Notes under the pieces: generated by a model
Seen by the model: only the letters and a program-made list of their open reading frames with translations
Told to the model about the DNA's origin: nothing
The model's database searches: none
Part shown: piece after piece, positions 34,174 through 44,897 of the stretch
Position numbering within the stretch: the first letter of the stretch is position 1
Layout: each line of letters opens with the position of its first letter
Origin: Arenicola marina
Lineage: Eukaryota > Annelida > Polychaeta > Arenicolidae
DNA: 64,000 nucleotides
NCBI GenBank assembly: GCA_964019135.1
Contig: OZ025260.1
Coordinates: forward strand, 13,634,254-13,698,253
Direction: 5' to 3'
Program-made: the position numbers and the translations under genes

Positions 34174-36466
34174 AGTCTAAAGTCAAGATATAAAAGACTG
34201 TAAAAGGCAGGTATAATTGCAGAATAAGGAATAACAGTTATTATCAAGTTTAATTTATCCACATGTAATACCAAAATACATATAGTTATGAGACCAGTGA
34301 TTGCGCAGTTACCAGTGATTGTTTACAAAGCAAAGGATGGTTGAAATAATATGCAGATTGCTTAAAATCATACAAAATATACTATAATGTTAGTGAGAGA
34401 TATAAATATACTTGTTTGGCAAAGTGATGAGTATATAGTAGATTAATAGGTACTGTATTTAGTTATTGCCAAGTGTTTTGCTAGACCTATCTAAGCAGCT
34501 GGTATATACCTTGAGTTCTACATATATAGAGGTTTATAATTATGCGAGATCAAGATACCATGTCCTTGTTTCAAACAGAGTGCAATCCCACAACGAAAAA
34601 TTAATTCTGTATCAAATAAGTGGCCATGATGGTTGCATGTTGCCTCTGACCTAAGCGAGAATGCATGCCAGGGCTCAATGTTAATGCTTGTCCACTTGTC
34701 CGGGAAAAGTGATTTTGCCTATTGGATAAGTAAACAATTCCCTGTACTAGTCAGACAGGACAATTGCTTGCCCGACAAGTGCAAAGTGTTCCAAACTTTT
34801 GAAACCTTCTTTTTATTAGCTTTTGCTTGTTCATTGGCAATTAACACTCTGCCTTGTATTGGATAATTTATGAAAATTAATTAAAGTGTGATGAGATCAG
34901 GGTATTAGCCAGAATTTTTTTTTGCCAACCACAATGTGGCTGGTAAAGAAAAGTATTCATATAAACCTGTGAGTGCTTTCATTTTCTTCTAAACCTCCTG
35001 ACCAAAGGGCCCATTTTAGGCAGGTAAACAGGACCTGACTGTCTGCCAAAACTGAAACAGCCCAGCAGGTCTCTGGCTAATACCCGGAATGAGATTCAGC
35101 ATATTATATATACCTCCTGTCAGTGCCTTGTGTAACCTTCACTGTCAAATGTGTACTTTAATTAGACCCAGACAAGCTAGACATAATGATGCATAATCAA
35201 TTTGTATTACCATATCTCTAGTTTACTCACTAAGATGTATCTTCTTAACATTTAATGGTTAAATTGATTATAAATGAGTTGTATTATTATATCAGTAGTT
35301 CCCCTTGATTACATGTATATGGCAGGATATTATTAATCAAATATTCAGTATCTAAGCCGATCTGCAGGAGCAGGACTGATAGATTTTGCCTTTGCACTCC
35401 ATTTAATGTTATTAATTATGTTGTCTATTTGCTGGTATGATGATATTATTGTAAAATATACATATGCATGGAATGATGTGGATATGAATAAGTTTATTGT
35501 GCATCAAGGTTACCATGCCTGAAAGTATGTAACCACAATAGTCATCTGTGCAAGAAACATCCTTATATATCTGTATTATTAATAATTACATAAAATTGAT
35601 AGGTTACATTTACACTACAAAATGTCATATTCCATTGACAATTATATTAGATGTTGCGTTTCCATGAAACATTTGCTTTGAAAATGCAACATATATTCAT
35701 GTTCTCTTTATAGAACAGAGTATATAAGTCCTGTTTGAAGATGTATTCTTTTCAATGTGTTTTTAGCACAGCAGTGATTGAACATATATTCTTAGGTCTT
35801 GATTTTGAGCGGTTTAGATAATCAGCTGTATCGCCGCCCCCTAATCCCTTTGACAAGAGCTGTTGTCCAAATAGTCTGGGGGGTAGGGGAGGGTGGGGGC
35901 GTGGGGCGTGTGTACCTCAGGAGGTGTTGTTAAGTACTGTATCGTCCCCTGGCGCCTGGCCCGTACACTGTGACATCTCCACTCCCCTGCCGCTGGTGAT
36001 TTGTCCTCTGCCCCCTTGCTTATAGAGCTCGATAGACTGTCTCGCCAACTGTCGCGCCTGTTGCTCGGGTATTCATTACGTTTGTTCCCAGTCGATTAAG
36101 CGCTGTCATAACTTTTTTTCTGACCACCGTCTCGCTCTGATAAACCAACTGTTGCAGTAAATAGCGCCACAGTGGCGCCGACGGTAGCTTCTTCGGCTTC
36201 CGCACGTCTTTGATGTTAGTTTGATTGTCAATTGAAGGGATCAGTGCATTCCGATTTGGCACAACACGAAAACCAAATTATTGGCAAGTGGTAAAAGTTG
36301 CTATAGATGACAGACCGTTAGTGATTGACATTATTCTGATAACGTGGAACATCGCTTTGAGACATACCAATGTGTATATATCCATATTGTACATAATGCA
36401 TGAACTTACCACTTACCACATACCTAGTTTGCCTTTGTATGAAATTTGAACCTTAAATACCTATCT
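34174..36466. other. MICU2/3-type gene, intron 1 sequence
   Basis: A/T-rich intron sequence, searched for the missing EF-hand exons without success. A segment at about 34670-34810 (gcttgtccacttgtccggga ... attgcttgcccgacaagtgc) contains short inverted phrases and may be an interspersed repeat. A separate MITE lies at 34898-35087. The part 35870-36000 is G- and C-rich. Confidence 0.45.
34898..35087. mobile_element. 190-bp hAT-like MITE
   Basis: Ends CAGGGTATTAGCCAG and CTGGCTAATACCCGG are inverted repeats with one mismatch. The flanking octamers GATGAGAT (34890-34897) and AATGAGAT (35088-35095) differ at one base. CAGGG ends with 8-bp duplications point to hAT. No coding capacity. Confidence 0.7.
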
Positions 36467-36478
36467 ACTATGCATACG

Positions 36479-36722
36479 AGGGTCGCCCAGTGGGTTAGAG
36501 CGCTCGCCTTGAGTGCTCTGGCCACCTGAGAGCCTAACGGGACGTGGTTCGAGCCCCGCCGTGGCCATGTCTGTGTGGTCGCAGGATAAAGATCCCATGT
36601 CCTTCTTCGCAAAGAGTAGGGGGTTACCCCCGGGGACATGGCTCTACTCTCCCTTCTTTTTCCCATTGTCGGGATATGACCAGAATTGGTTAAAGCGTCC
36701 TGAATATAAAATGAACCAACCA
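36479..36722 (+). mobile_element. tRNA-derived SINE with perfect 12-bp target duplication
   Basis: The element opens AGGGTCGCCCAGTGGGTTAG, an A-box-like tRNA head, followed by a B box (GTGGTTCGAGCCCCG), then a body (aagatcccatgtccttcttc ... taaagcgtcc) and a tail of AACCAACC type. It is flanked by identical ACTATGCATACG at 36467-36478 and 36723-36734. The intact duplication suggests a recent insertion into intron 1 of the MICU2/3-type gene. Confidence 0.85.
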
Positions 36723-36857
36723 ACTATGCATACGTAGTATGGACAAGAGCGTAGATTATGCCGAAGGGTAACGGAGATGTCGTGATGAGCAGTAGTCCCA
36801 CCTCCAGCGGCTTAAACGCGCAAATGTGTTTTTGATTTAAGTGTGTTCTGTCAGGTC

Positions 36858-37060
36858 AGTCCAAGCGGCCGGTGCGTGGCTCGAATCCCACGTGTAGCCT
36901 ACACATGTGTGAACAATGTCAAGATCCAATGTCTTTCTCTGCAAACGGTAATGTGACCAATCTCTGAGACAGGACTCCCCTCTACCTCGACTCCTCCCAT
37001 TGTGATCTGATACACACAGCTTAAACCGTCCACACCAGCACAGGATTAGTAATTGTATCA
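36858..37060 (+). mobile_element. older copy of the same SINE family
   Basis: A B-box-like GTGGCTCGAATCCCACG is followed by 'aagatccaatgtctttctctgcaaa', corresponding to the body of the SINE at 36479, and 'ttaaaccgtcc' near 37020, corresponding to its 'ttaaagcgtcc'. Divergence is high and no target duplication was found. Confidence 0.55.
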
Positions 37061-38430
37061 AATATTCAGCTTGACGCAGAGCGCTATGTGAGTTATGCTG
37101 CAACAATGGTTCGCGCCCGCGTGGAAGAATGACTAACCAGTATGTAAGTGTCATATACGTGTAGAAATGTGTTGATCTCTACAGAATAAATTATCTCTGC
37201 CCTCATTAAGCCGCAATCCCCGCATTGCAGATTTTCCGGCTAATCCGATACCTGATTTGCTCGAATCACTGTCATAGTGGCGTAGTATATAGGTACGTAG
37301 TGAGGTAGGTAGGTGCTATGCTTGTACTTGGACGTTCGTGAACCTCCAGCCGCTGATTGAGTAGACGTCGGAAAAAAAAATGAGCCCTGGCAACTTTTGG
37401 TGTTGTTTGTACACTAGGCGCCGGGATTCATCCCTGATAGGATCGGACGCGTCTTGACCCCCCCCCCTCCCCCCTCTCGCCCCTCCCCCCCGCCTTGCCT
37501 CTCCGCCTCCACCCCCCGCCCCCGCCGCCGCTCCACACTACCCCCTCGACTCGCCGCCGACTACCGCGGGGGCTGGGTACCACCACCTCGCTGGTCGTTT
37601 GTACTGGCATTTATTGGCCGCGAAATAAGAAATACTCGGCGTACAAAATCAGGTCTGGGCGGCGTATGATGGACTGAGCATGGTGGTCGTCCCAGGCGAC
37701 CGGTACGCCAAGAGCATACCGGCATTGCGAAACCATGGCAACCAACGACGCGTGATACATGAAGCCGTAATTAAGCTCCTCATCACGTGACACGGTCAAG
37801 GGTTGATCTTTCGTGTGGGCTCATGGGGCCTTTTTGAGCACAGCTCACGTATTGCTTACGCCTCGCAGGTGTGTGAGCATGCGTCCCGCTGTGTGTTTTA
37901 AAGGTCCGCGACTACACCAGTCGATTATCGGCTAACTTGGAAGGTTGATCAAGAACCAAGACCCACTGATTTTTGGGTGTTCACATTATTTTCTATGACA
38001 CGTGGATACCTGCCAAAATAAAATGCGCTGACATTGCGTTCAATCGGTGACATATCTGGCTAATGATTGTTGGGTAAATCACACGCCTTCGCCACAGTGA
38101 GTGATACGTCTGCTTATGCAGTAACAGTAAAAAAAAATGCAATTTCGGCGACGTTCGGTAGTTCTGTCGGCCATACCTCACTGGCCCGTGGTTTACACCT
38201 TTAGACTAACACGCCCACACGCACACACACACACGGCAAAAGTATTGCGTGGAAGCGATCGACTTTTCAAGCCATCCTTGTGTGGGCTTGTATCGTCATT
38301 GAATACATACAGTCCCTCTCGCAAAAACATCCCCCACCCACACCCATACACACACCCACACCCACGATCACACCCAGCGACCCAGCCCCGCGCCGCCTGC
38401 CCCCCGGGAGCTCTCACGATACGAGGTCTC
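37061..38430. other. MICU2/3-type intron 1 sequence, no exon seen
   Basis: A C-rich pyrimidine block lies at 37455-37560 and CA/CCCA simple repeats at 38205-38375. No open segment with a MICU-like sequence was found on the plus strand. Confidence 0.4.
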
Positions 38431-39795
38431 GAGGCCGTGCTGTGCGTGTGTTGCCATGAGGCCGTGCTGTGTGTGTGGTGCCATGAGGCCGTGCTGTGCG
38501 TGTGGTGCCATGAGGCCGTGCTGTGTGTGTGGTGCCATGGTGCTGTGCGTGTGGTGCCATGAGGCCGTGCTGTGCGTGTGTTGCCATGAGGCCGTGCTGT
38601 GCGTGTGTTGCCATGAGGCCGTGCTGTGCGTGTAGTGCCATGAGGCCGTGCTGTGCGTGTGTTGCCATGAGGCCGTGCTGTGCGTGTGTTGCCATGAGGC
38701 CGTGCTGTGTGTGTGGTGCCATGAGGCCGTGCTGTGCGTGTGGTGCCATGAGGCCGTGCTGTGCGTGTGGTGCCATGAGGCCGTGCTGTGCGTGTGTTGC
38801 CATGAGGCCGTGCTGTGTGTGTGGTGCCATGAGGCCGTGCTGTGAGTGTGTTGCCATGAGGCCGTGCTGTGCGTGTGGTGCCATGAGGCCGTGCTGTGCG
38901 TATGGTGCCATGAGGTCGTGTGGTGCCATGAGGCCCTGCTGTGCGTGTGGTGCCATGAGGCCGTGCTGTCCGTGTGGTGCCATGAGGCCCTGTTGTGCGT
39001 GTGGTGCCATGAGGCCGTGTTGTGTGTGTGGTGCCATGAGGCCGTGTTGTGTGTGTGGTGCCATGAGGCCGTGTTGTGTGTGTGGTGCCATGAGGCCGTG
39101 TGGTGCCATGAGGCCGTGTTGTGTGTGTGGTGCCATGAGGGCGTGTGGTGCCATGAGGCCTTGCTGTGCGTGTGGTGCCATGAGGCCGTGCTGTCCGTGT
39201 GGTGCCATGAGGCCCTGTTGTGCGTGTGGTGCCATTAGGCCGTGTTGTGTGTGTGGTGCCATGAGGCCGTGTTGTGTGTGTGGTGCCATGAGGCCGTGTG
39301 GTGCCATGAGGCCGTGTTGTGTGTGTGGTGCCATGAGGCCGTGTTGTGTGTGTGGTGCCATGAGACCGTGTGGTGCCATGAGGCCGTGTTGTGTGTGTGG
39401 TGCCATGAGGCCGTGTGGTGCCATGAGGCCGTGTTGTGTGTGTGGTGCCATGAGGCCGTGTTGTGTGTGTGGTGCCATGAGGCCGTGCTGTGCGTGTTGT
39501 GCCACGAGGCCGTGTTGTGCGTGTGGTGCCATGAGGCCGTGTTGTGCGTGTGATGCCATGAGGCCGTGTTGTGTGTGTGGTGCCATGAGGCCGTGTTGTG
39601 CGTGTGATGCCATGATGCCGTGCGGTGCCATGAGCCCGTTCGCTGCCATGAGGCCGTGCGCTGCCATGAGGCCGTGTGGTGCCATGAGGCCGTGCGCTGC
39701 CATGCGGCCGTGCGCTATCATGAGGCCGTGTGGTGCCATGAGGCCGTGCGTTGCCATGAGGCCGTGCGTTGCCATGAGGCCGTGCGGTGCCATGC
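38430..39795. repeat. 27-bp minisatellite (about 50 units, some shortened)
   Basis: The main unit is GCCATGAGGCCGTGCTGTGC followed by GTGTGGT; shorter units skip the TGTGTGT part (gccatgaggccgtgtggt, 18 bp). Towards 39610-39790 the unit changes to gccatgaggccgtgcgct. Unit lengths of 27, 18 and 15 are all multiples of three, so the same frame stays open throughout on both strands (a Met-Arg-Pro-Cys-Cys-Ala-Cys-Gly-Ala repeat on plus, Met-Ala-Pro-His-Ala-Gln-His-Gly-Leu on minus). I found no splice or family support for translation. Confidence 0.93.
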
Positions 39796-41635
39796 CAGGG
39801 CCGCAGTCGGGCGTCTCGAGTGTCTTAAAGAGCAGACCTACCTTCTGTCCTTTTGTTCAAAGTGTTTATATGACCCATTTGATGCGCTGTGAACGGCGTG
39901 ATCTATTTATCTATATGTATATGTCCAACAAACAAAAAGACAGCAGATTACTTACCGCTGGTGGCCCACGTCCCGGCCGCTCTTCTTACGCCTTCAGCAA
40001 TAGGGTGGACCACATATATAGGTAGAACTTGAGGTCAAAAACTTACTGTCTGCCATAACAACTAATGTCTCTGTTAACATCAATGCTATTATTTATTCTA
40101 TATGCTATTCTATATCAGAGAAAAAATATATCAGAGAATGGAACCGGATCTAATACGCACGTAAAGGAATACCCCATAAAGACTGGTAGACTATATATTT
40201 TATCATAGTCCTTTATGTAGTGGTCAAATTTGTGAGAGTTTTGAATGGTGATTCTTTGGCCGACTTCGGCCGATTCCAATGGCTTCCAGAGTACACTCTT
40301 CATAGGTATTCAATATGTAGGAAAAACGTGTTTCAAAAAAATGCGTCTATTCTGCTCACGACCATGCATACAACCCATCCCACACACTTCAGACCAGCCT
40401 GCCGCCAATGCTCTCAAATCAACAAATCAGGCGTGACGTCGACAGGTTAGTGTAGTTTGAGCTTGGCGCCCCCTCCCCGCCCCCCGTCTGCGACAACTTC
40501 CCACCGCCAGAGCCATCCATATCTCACTTGAAACGCACCATGCCCCCCCCCCCCGCCCCCCCATCCACCCCCTCTTCCGCCGCCCTCCTCCGGTCGCCTC
40601 CTCCGCCCCACCCCTCCTCCGGCCCCCTCCTCCGCCTCCCCCCTCCTCTGCCCCCCCCCCCTCCGCCTCCCCCCTCCTCTGCCCCCCCCTCTTCCAGCCC
40701 CCTCCATCTGCCGCCCCCCCCCTCCTTCGACCCCCTCCTCCCCCGCCCCCCTAGATATAACCACCTCTGCCTTCTATTGATACGGACAGGGGTGTTCGAT
40801 TGATAAAAGTCCGAACTATGCGGTCGGGTCGCCTGCCTACGCCCGGTACACACAGGACCGCTTGGCCCCGCTCGGGCAAAACAGCCTCGATGGGTAGCGG
40901 CCAGCACTCCTCCACCCCCCCTGTCCCCTACCCCAACCCACGCGAAACCCTCACCTCTCACCCCCACCCCGCCCTTCCTATGTATGTGTGTCTCAACCAG
41001 GTGTGTGAATATTAAGGCAAAGTCGACCCAATTGCTTTCTCATTACATCATCCTTGTCTTGTGACAGAAGAAGTAGGTCAATATTTTTGGCATCGGAAGG
41101 AATATGTTATCCTCTGGAACTGCCTGTTGAGTGATCAATAAACCCGATCGAAGAATTGGCAGTTGGGGGAAGGCAGGGGAAATAGGGGACATACTCCAGC
41201 CAACAAGATCGTACAGTATATATGGTCTTTCGCGTAACGCGGTATAATAATGTCATAGCGTTTTATGCCATCTTTATGCACGCATGGTGAATGTAAACCG
41301 GGTCTAGGAACATTATAAAACAATGAGCTCCATGTTACGGGAACCGATCCCCGGAGTCAACACCGAGTATGATGGGTAATCAAACCTGGATCCGTGTGTC
41401 TGGAGCTCAAAGTGATACCAACTGAGATACGAAATCAATCCTACCAACAATGTGTTTCTGACTTGCCCAACTACGTCCCCAAAGTCCCGCCTCAGTACAA
41501 ATCTGAAAAGAAAAACAAAAATCTGTTAACGTGATTGGTAACACCTGTACCCACCTGACTCAGTTGACCTTGACCTTAATGTCGTCGGCGACTTGCGACG
41601 CTTGCGACGCAAGTTCACTCATCCCGTGTTTGTGG
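39796..41635. other. MICU2/3-type intron 1 sequence with a long pyrimidine tract
   Basis: From about 40465 to 40760 the plus strand is almost pure C/T (CCTCC, CCCCCC blocks), the longest such tract in the window. The rest is unremarkable. No exon was found. Confidence 0.5.
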
Positions 41636-42014
41636 TCGCGGTAAGGCACGAGGCTAATGTAATCTACGGGCATAATGTCGTAATCAACGGGACTAAGATC
41701 GTAATCCACTGGGATAATGTCGTAATCCACGGGGCTAAGATAATCAACGGGACTAAGATCGTAATCCACGGGGCTACTGTCGTAATCAACCTGCTAATGT
41801 CGTAATCCATTTGGTTAATATCGTAGTTCGCGAGGCTAATGTAATCCGTGTGGCTAATGCCGTAATCCATGGGCTCAGGTTGTAACCCGCTGGGATAATG
41901 TCGTAATCCATGGGCTAAGGTCGTAACCCGCTGGGATAATGTCGTAATCCGCGGGGCTATGATCGTAATCCTCTGGGCTAAGATCGTAATCCACGGGGCA
42001 AAGATTTACGGGGT
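41636..42014. repeat. 21-bp imperfect minisatellite running into the gap
   Basis: Degenerate units around GTAATCCACGGGGCTAAGAT (with 18- to 24-bp variants such as gtaatcaacgggactaagatc and gtaacccgctgggataatgtc) repeat about 17 times and end directly at the run of N. The array is probably longer than shown. Confidence 0.85.
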
Positions 42015-42214
42015 NNNNNNNNNNNNNNNNNNNNNNNNNNNNNNNNNNNNNNNNNNNNNNNNNNNNNNNNNNNNNNNNNNNNNNNNNNNNNNNNNNNNNN
42101 NNNNNNNNNNNNNNNNNNNNNNNNNNNNNNNNNNNNNNNNNNNNNNNNNNNNNNNNNNNNNNNNNNNNNNNNNNNNNNNNNNNNNNNNNNNNNNNNNNNN
42201 NNNNNNNNNNNNNN
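42015..42214. other. assembly gap of exactly 200 N
   Basis: The round length suggests a placeholder, so the true missing length is unknown. The gap abuts the 21-bp array on its left and non-repetitive sequence on its right. It may contain some of the unfound MICU2/3-type exons. Confidence 0.95.
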
Positions 42215-44897
42215 AAGAAAACACGGGTGTTAGAGCAAGGCCTACTGGGAATGGAGGGGAGAAGATGAAATTTACTGATCGTATCTGATTTGTATAGGTA
42301 GCTGCGACGAGAAAAGAGATGCGGAAAACGAGGTGTGTGAGGGCTATAACCTGGGAGGGGCGGGGGGGGGGGTAGTGGCGATGCAAGGGGGGGGGGGGGC
42401 GGGGGGCGAGGGCTGCCTGCCTTGCCTGCCTGCCTGCCTGCATGCCGCTACCTCCCTGGGCCGGCGTGTGGCTGGCTGACTGGCTAACCCATGGACCCCT
42501 CATTAATGTAGCACATCGCCGCTAGATGGAGCGTGGTTCGTTCGGTGAGGACGAGTCGCTGCATGCATGTATACTGCTAGGCGCGGCGTTTGCATGGCGC
42601 CGGGACCCGGGCGCCGGACTGCACAAAGTATCCCTCCGTGGGCTGACAGCTCGTGAAAGAAGCCGCGCTGGTTTGGTCGTCACGCCCCACTCGAATTACT
42701 TCTCCGTAACATACCACGCTTTTGAAAAAAAAAGACAGGCTCAAAATAGTTTTTTTCATTTTTTTCCTATCTTATGCAATTAAGAAATTGAATGGGTTCC
42801 ATCTTTACATGCCGCACTAGCTCCTCTATATCACCCATCCCCCACCCCCTCCCCCTCTGTCGCCCCCCCTCCCCCTCCCCCTTCCCCTCTGGACGGTCAG
42901 ATCCATAGAACTAGGTAAACAGCTTACTGTTTATCGTAGTTTGCGTTTACTAAGACAACGCGCTAAAGAATCAAAATTGCGGAGGAGTATATGTGTATAA
43001 AAAAACACCAGTGAAGTGTAAAGGCGAGGTGTGGTTTTGGCCTATAGTATCACAGTATAGTATCTCTATCTTCACACTTCCCATTTGTCGCGATGCGACC
43101 TACAGAGAGTAAAGCGTCCTACTTCAACCAACCAACCATTGTTATCACTCATCATGTGATTAACAAGGCACGAATGTACGCAAAAGGCGGCGCTGTTCTC
43201 TGTTGCTGCTTCCACTGAGGTGCTGAAATGTAATTTTTTTTCGATCGAAATCTACTCCTAATGAGTCTCTTTTGAAAATGGAATTCCCGGTCTTACCGTA
43301 AAAAGATATCATTTGAGCCTATCTCTTGAGGCGGAGGTGGAGGAATAGGTAACGCCCTGTGTCAAAGTGGTGGCACAAGTAGTCAGCCAGGATAATGTGA
43401 AGCGTCATAACGGCCCCATTGAAGATACCATGGCACTGATTTAGCCACCCGCCAGTATCAAGTATCAGTATAGTCAGTTAGTATCAAAACGCGCTCGAGA
43501 GGGGCGATCTCCCCTTTAGATTTGAGTCTGTGTCTGTGTCGTGGTTGGGGGGGGGGGGGAAGGGGGGGGCTGCGCTCTCCAGGTCGTCCGACCTTGCCTT
43601 TGGGCTAAACCTTTTTATTTTCACACAAACTGCGTTGTTACCGAAACCAATTTGAAATGAGGTTAAAGTCCTACACGCAACAACAGTCCATGCAAACCAA
43701 TGATGAGACAAACCACCCCGATCGGCGGGTTTCTCTGTATAGACCATGATTGTGGGAGTACCCCCCCCCCCTCCTCCCCTCCCAACACACCACACCACAC
43801 CCCACCCCACCCCAACCCCCGGAGTACTAAATGACTCCTGTGAACTTTAGGTGCTTTGCATTTTTTCATCGAGTGGATCCGTGTTAGGTCTAAACTAATT
43901 GGGTTTTATGTACCAAGAAAGACGTCCAGAAATAAAACAAAATATTTTTTTGGGGGTAATGTTAACAAATAGATCAAGCCGTGTGAATCCCGGTGGCGGT
44001 CCTTGCCTCATATTCGCCACTGTGAACGCGCTGACCCTTACCACCCACTAGGTTTGGAGGGATGGGTGTTTTGAGACGTAGGGTGGAGACGGTTGGGGTG
44101 GGCGCGAAGCGTTATTCAGTACCGGCGAAGTAAAAGGGAAACTAAGCGAGGAAAAACAAGCCAAAGGACCCTTGTTCCGTTGTGTAAATGAGGCCGCCTC
44201 TTTGCTAATGTGCTCCACAATGGACGACACCAGCAAATTCGGTTTTTTTTTTCTGACGTCGGGGGATAGCTTATCCTATAGTTGGCAATGCCATTGTCTG
44301 AAACAGTGTAAAGAGGTGTGCTTACACGGACCCGGTGAACCCTGTTTGTGTAGGCTCCGGGCCAGACTGGGAACAAGGTCGACCCCCCCCCCCCCCCACA
44401 TACTGATCCTCATCCTACCCCCCCCCCCACCCCCCCCCTCTCCACCCCCCCCACCTCCCTGTCGTGTCCGCGCTGGCTGGTTCTCCGGGGGTGTTGTGGA
44501 AGGTGTTGTACATCTCCCTACTTTCTGTCCTATGAAGTGCTGTATCCAGCAGCGTCAGCAGCTCGCCGGGCTAAGCGACCTGAAGCGATTGGGAGACACC
44601 CCCACTTCGCCCCCTCCTGCCGCCTCTCCCGCCTCCAGGGCCCCCCTTAGCTGTCGGCCAGTTAGTGGAGGGGAGACATCCCCCCCCCCCCTTGCCCTTC
44701 ACCCCCACCGCCACCACCCCCACCTAACGCCCGCCCTCTCACTCCCGCCCCGCGATAGTCGGTTTGTCAGGGTTCGAGTACGGGATACTAACAAATAGAG
44801 ATCTGGAAAAGGGTCCCTTGTTGACAGGATCGGTTTATTCACCGTTCGGTTTAGGAAGGTTTTCTGTATATACACTGGTAACTGATGGGGGCTGGTC
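42215..44897. other. MICU2/3-type intron 1 sequence, G- and C-rich tracts
   Basis: G-rich blocks at 42354-42412, C-rich blocks at 42830-42895, 43760-43822 and 44385-44460. At about 43075-43138 'cccatttgtcgcgatgcg...taaagcgtcctacttcaaccaaccaacc' is a 3' fragment of the SINE family found at 36479. No exon was found. Confidence 0.45.

Noticed and set aside
35370-35420. Possible MICU exon reading GLIDFAFALHLM
   Set aside because: It resembles GLISYTEYLFLL only at the first letters, lacks the rest of the conserved block and has no suitable splice sites.
36479-36560. Functional tRNA gene
   Set aside because: A and B boxes are present, but there is no full cloverleaf; target duplications and tail show it is a SINE.
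40447-40967. Gly-rich protein on the minus strand
   Set aside because: It is the translation of a long C/T tract and has no other coding features.
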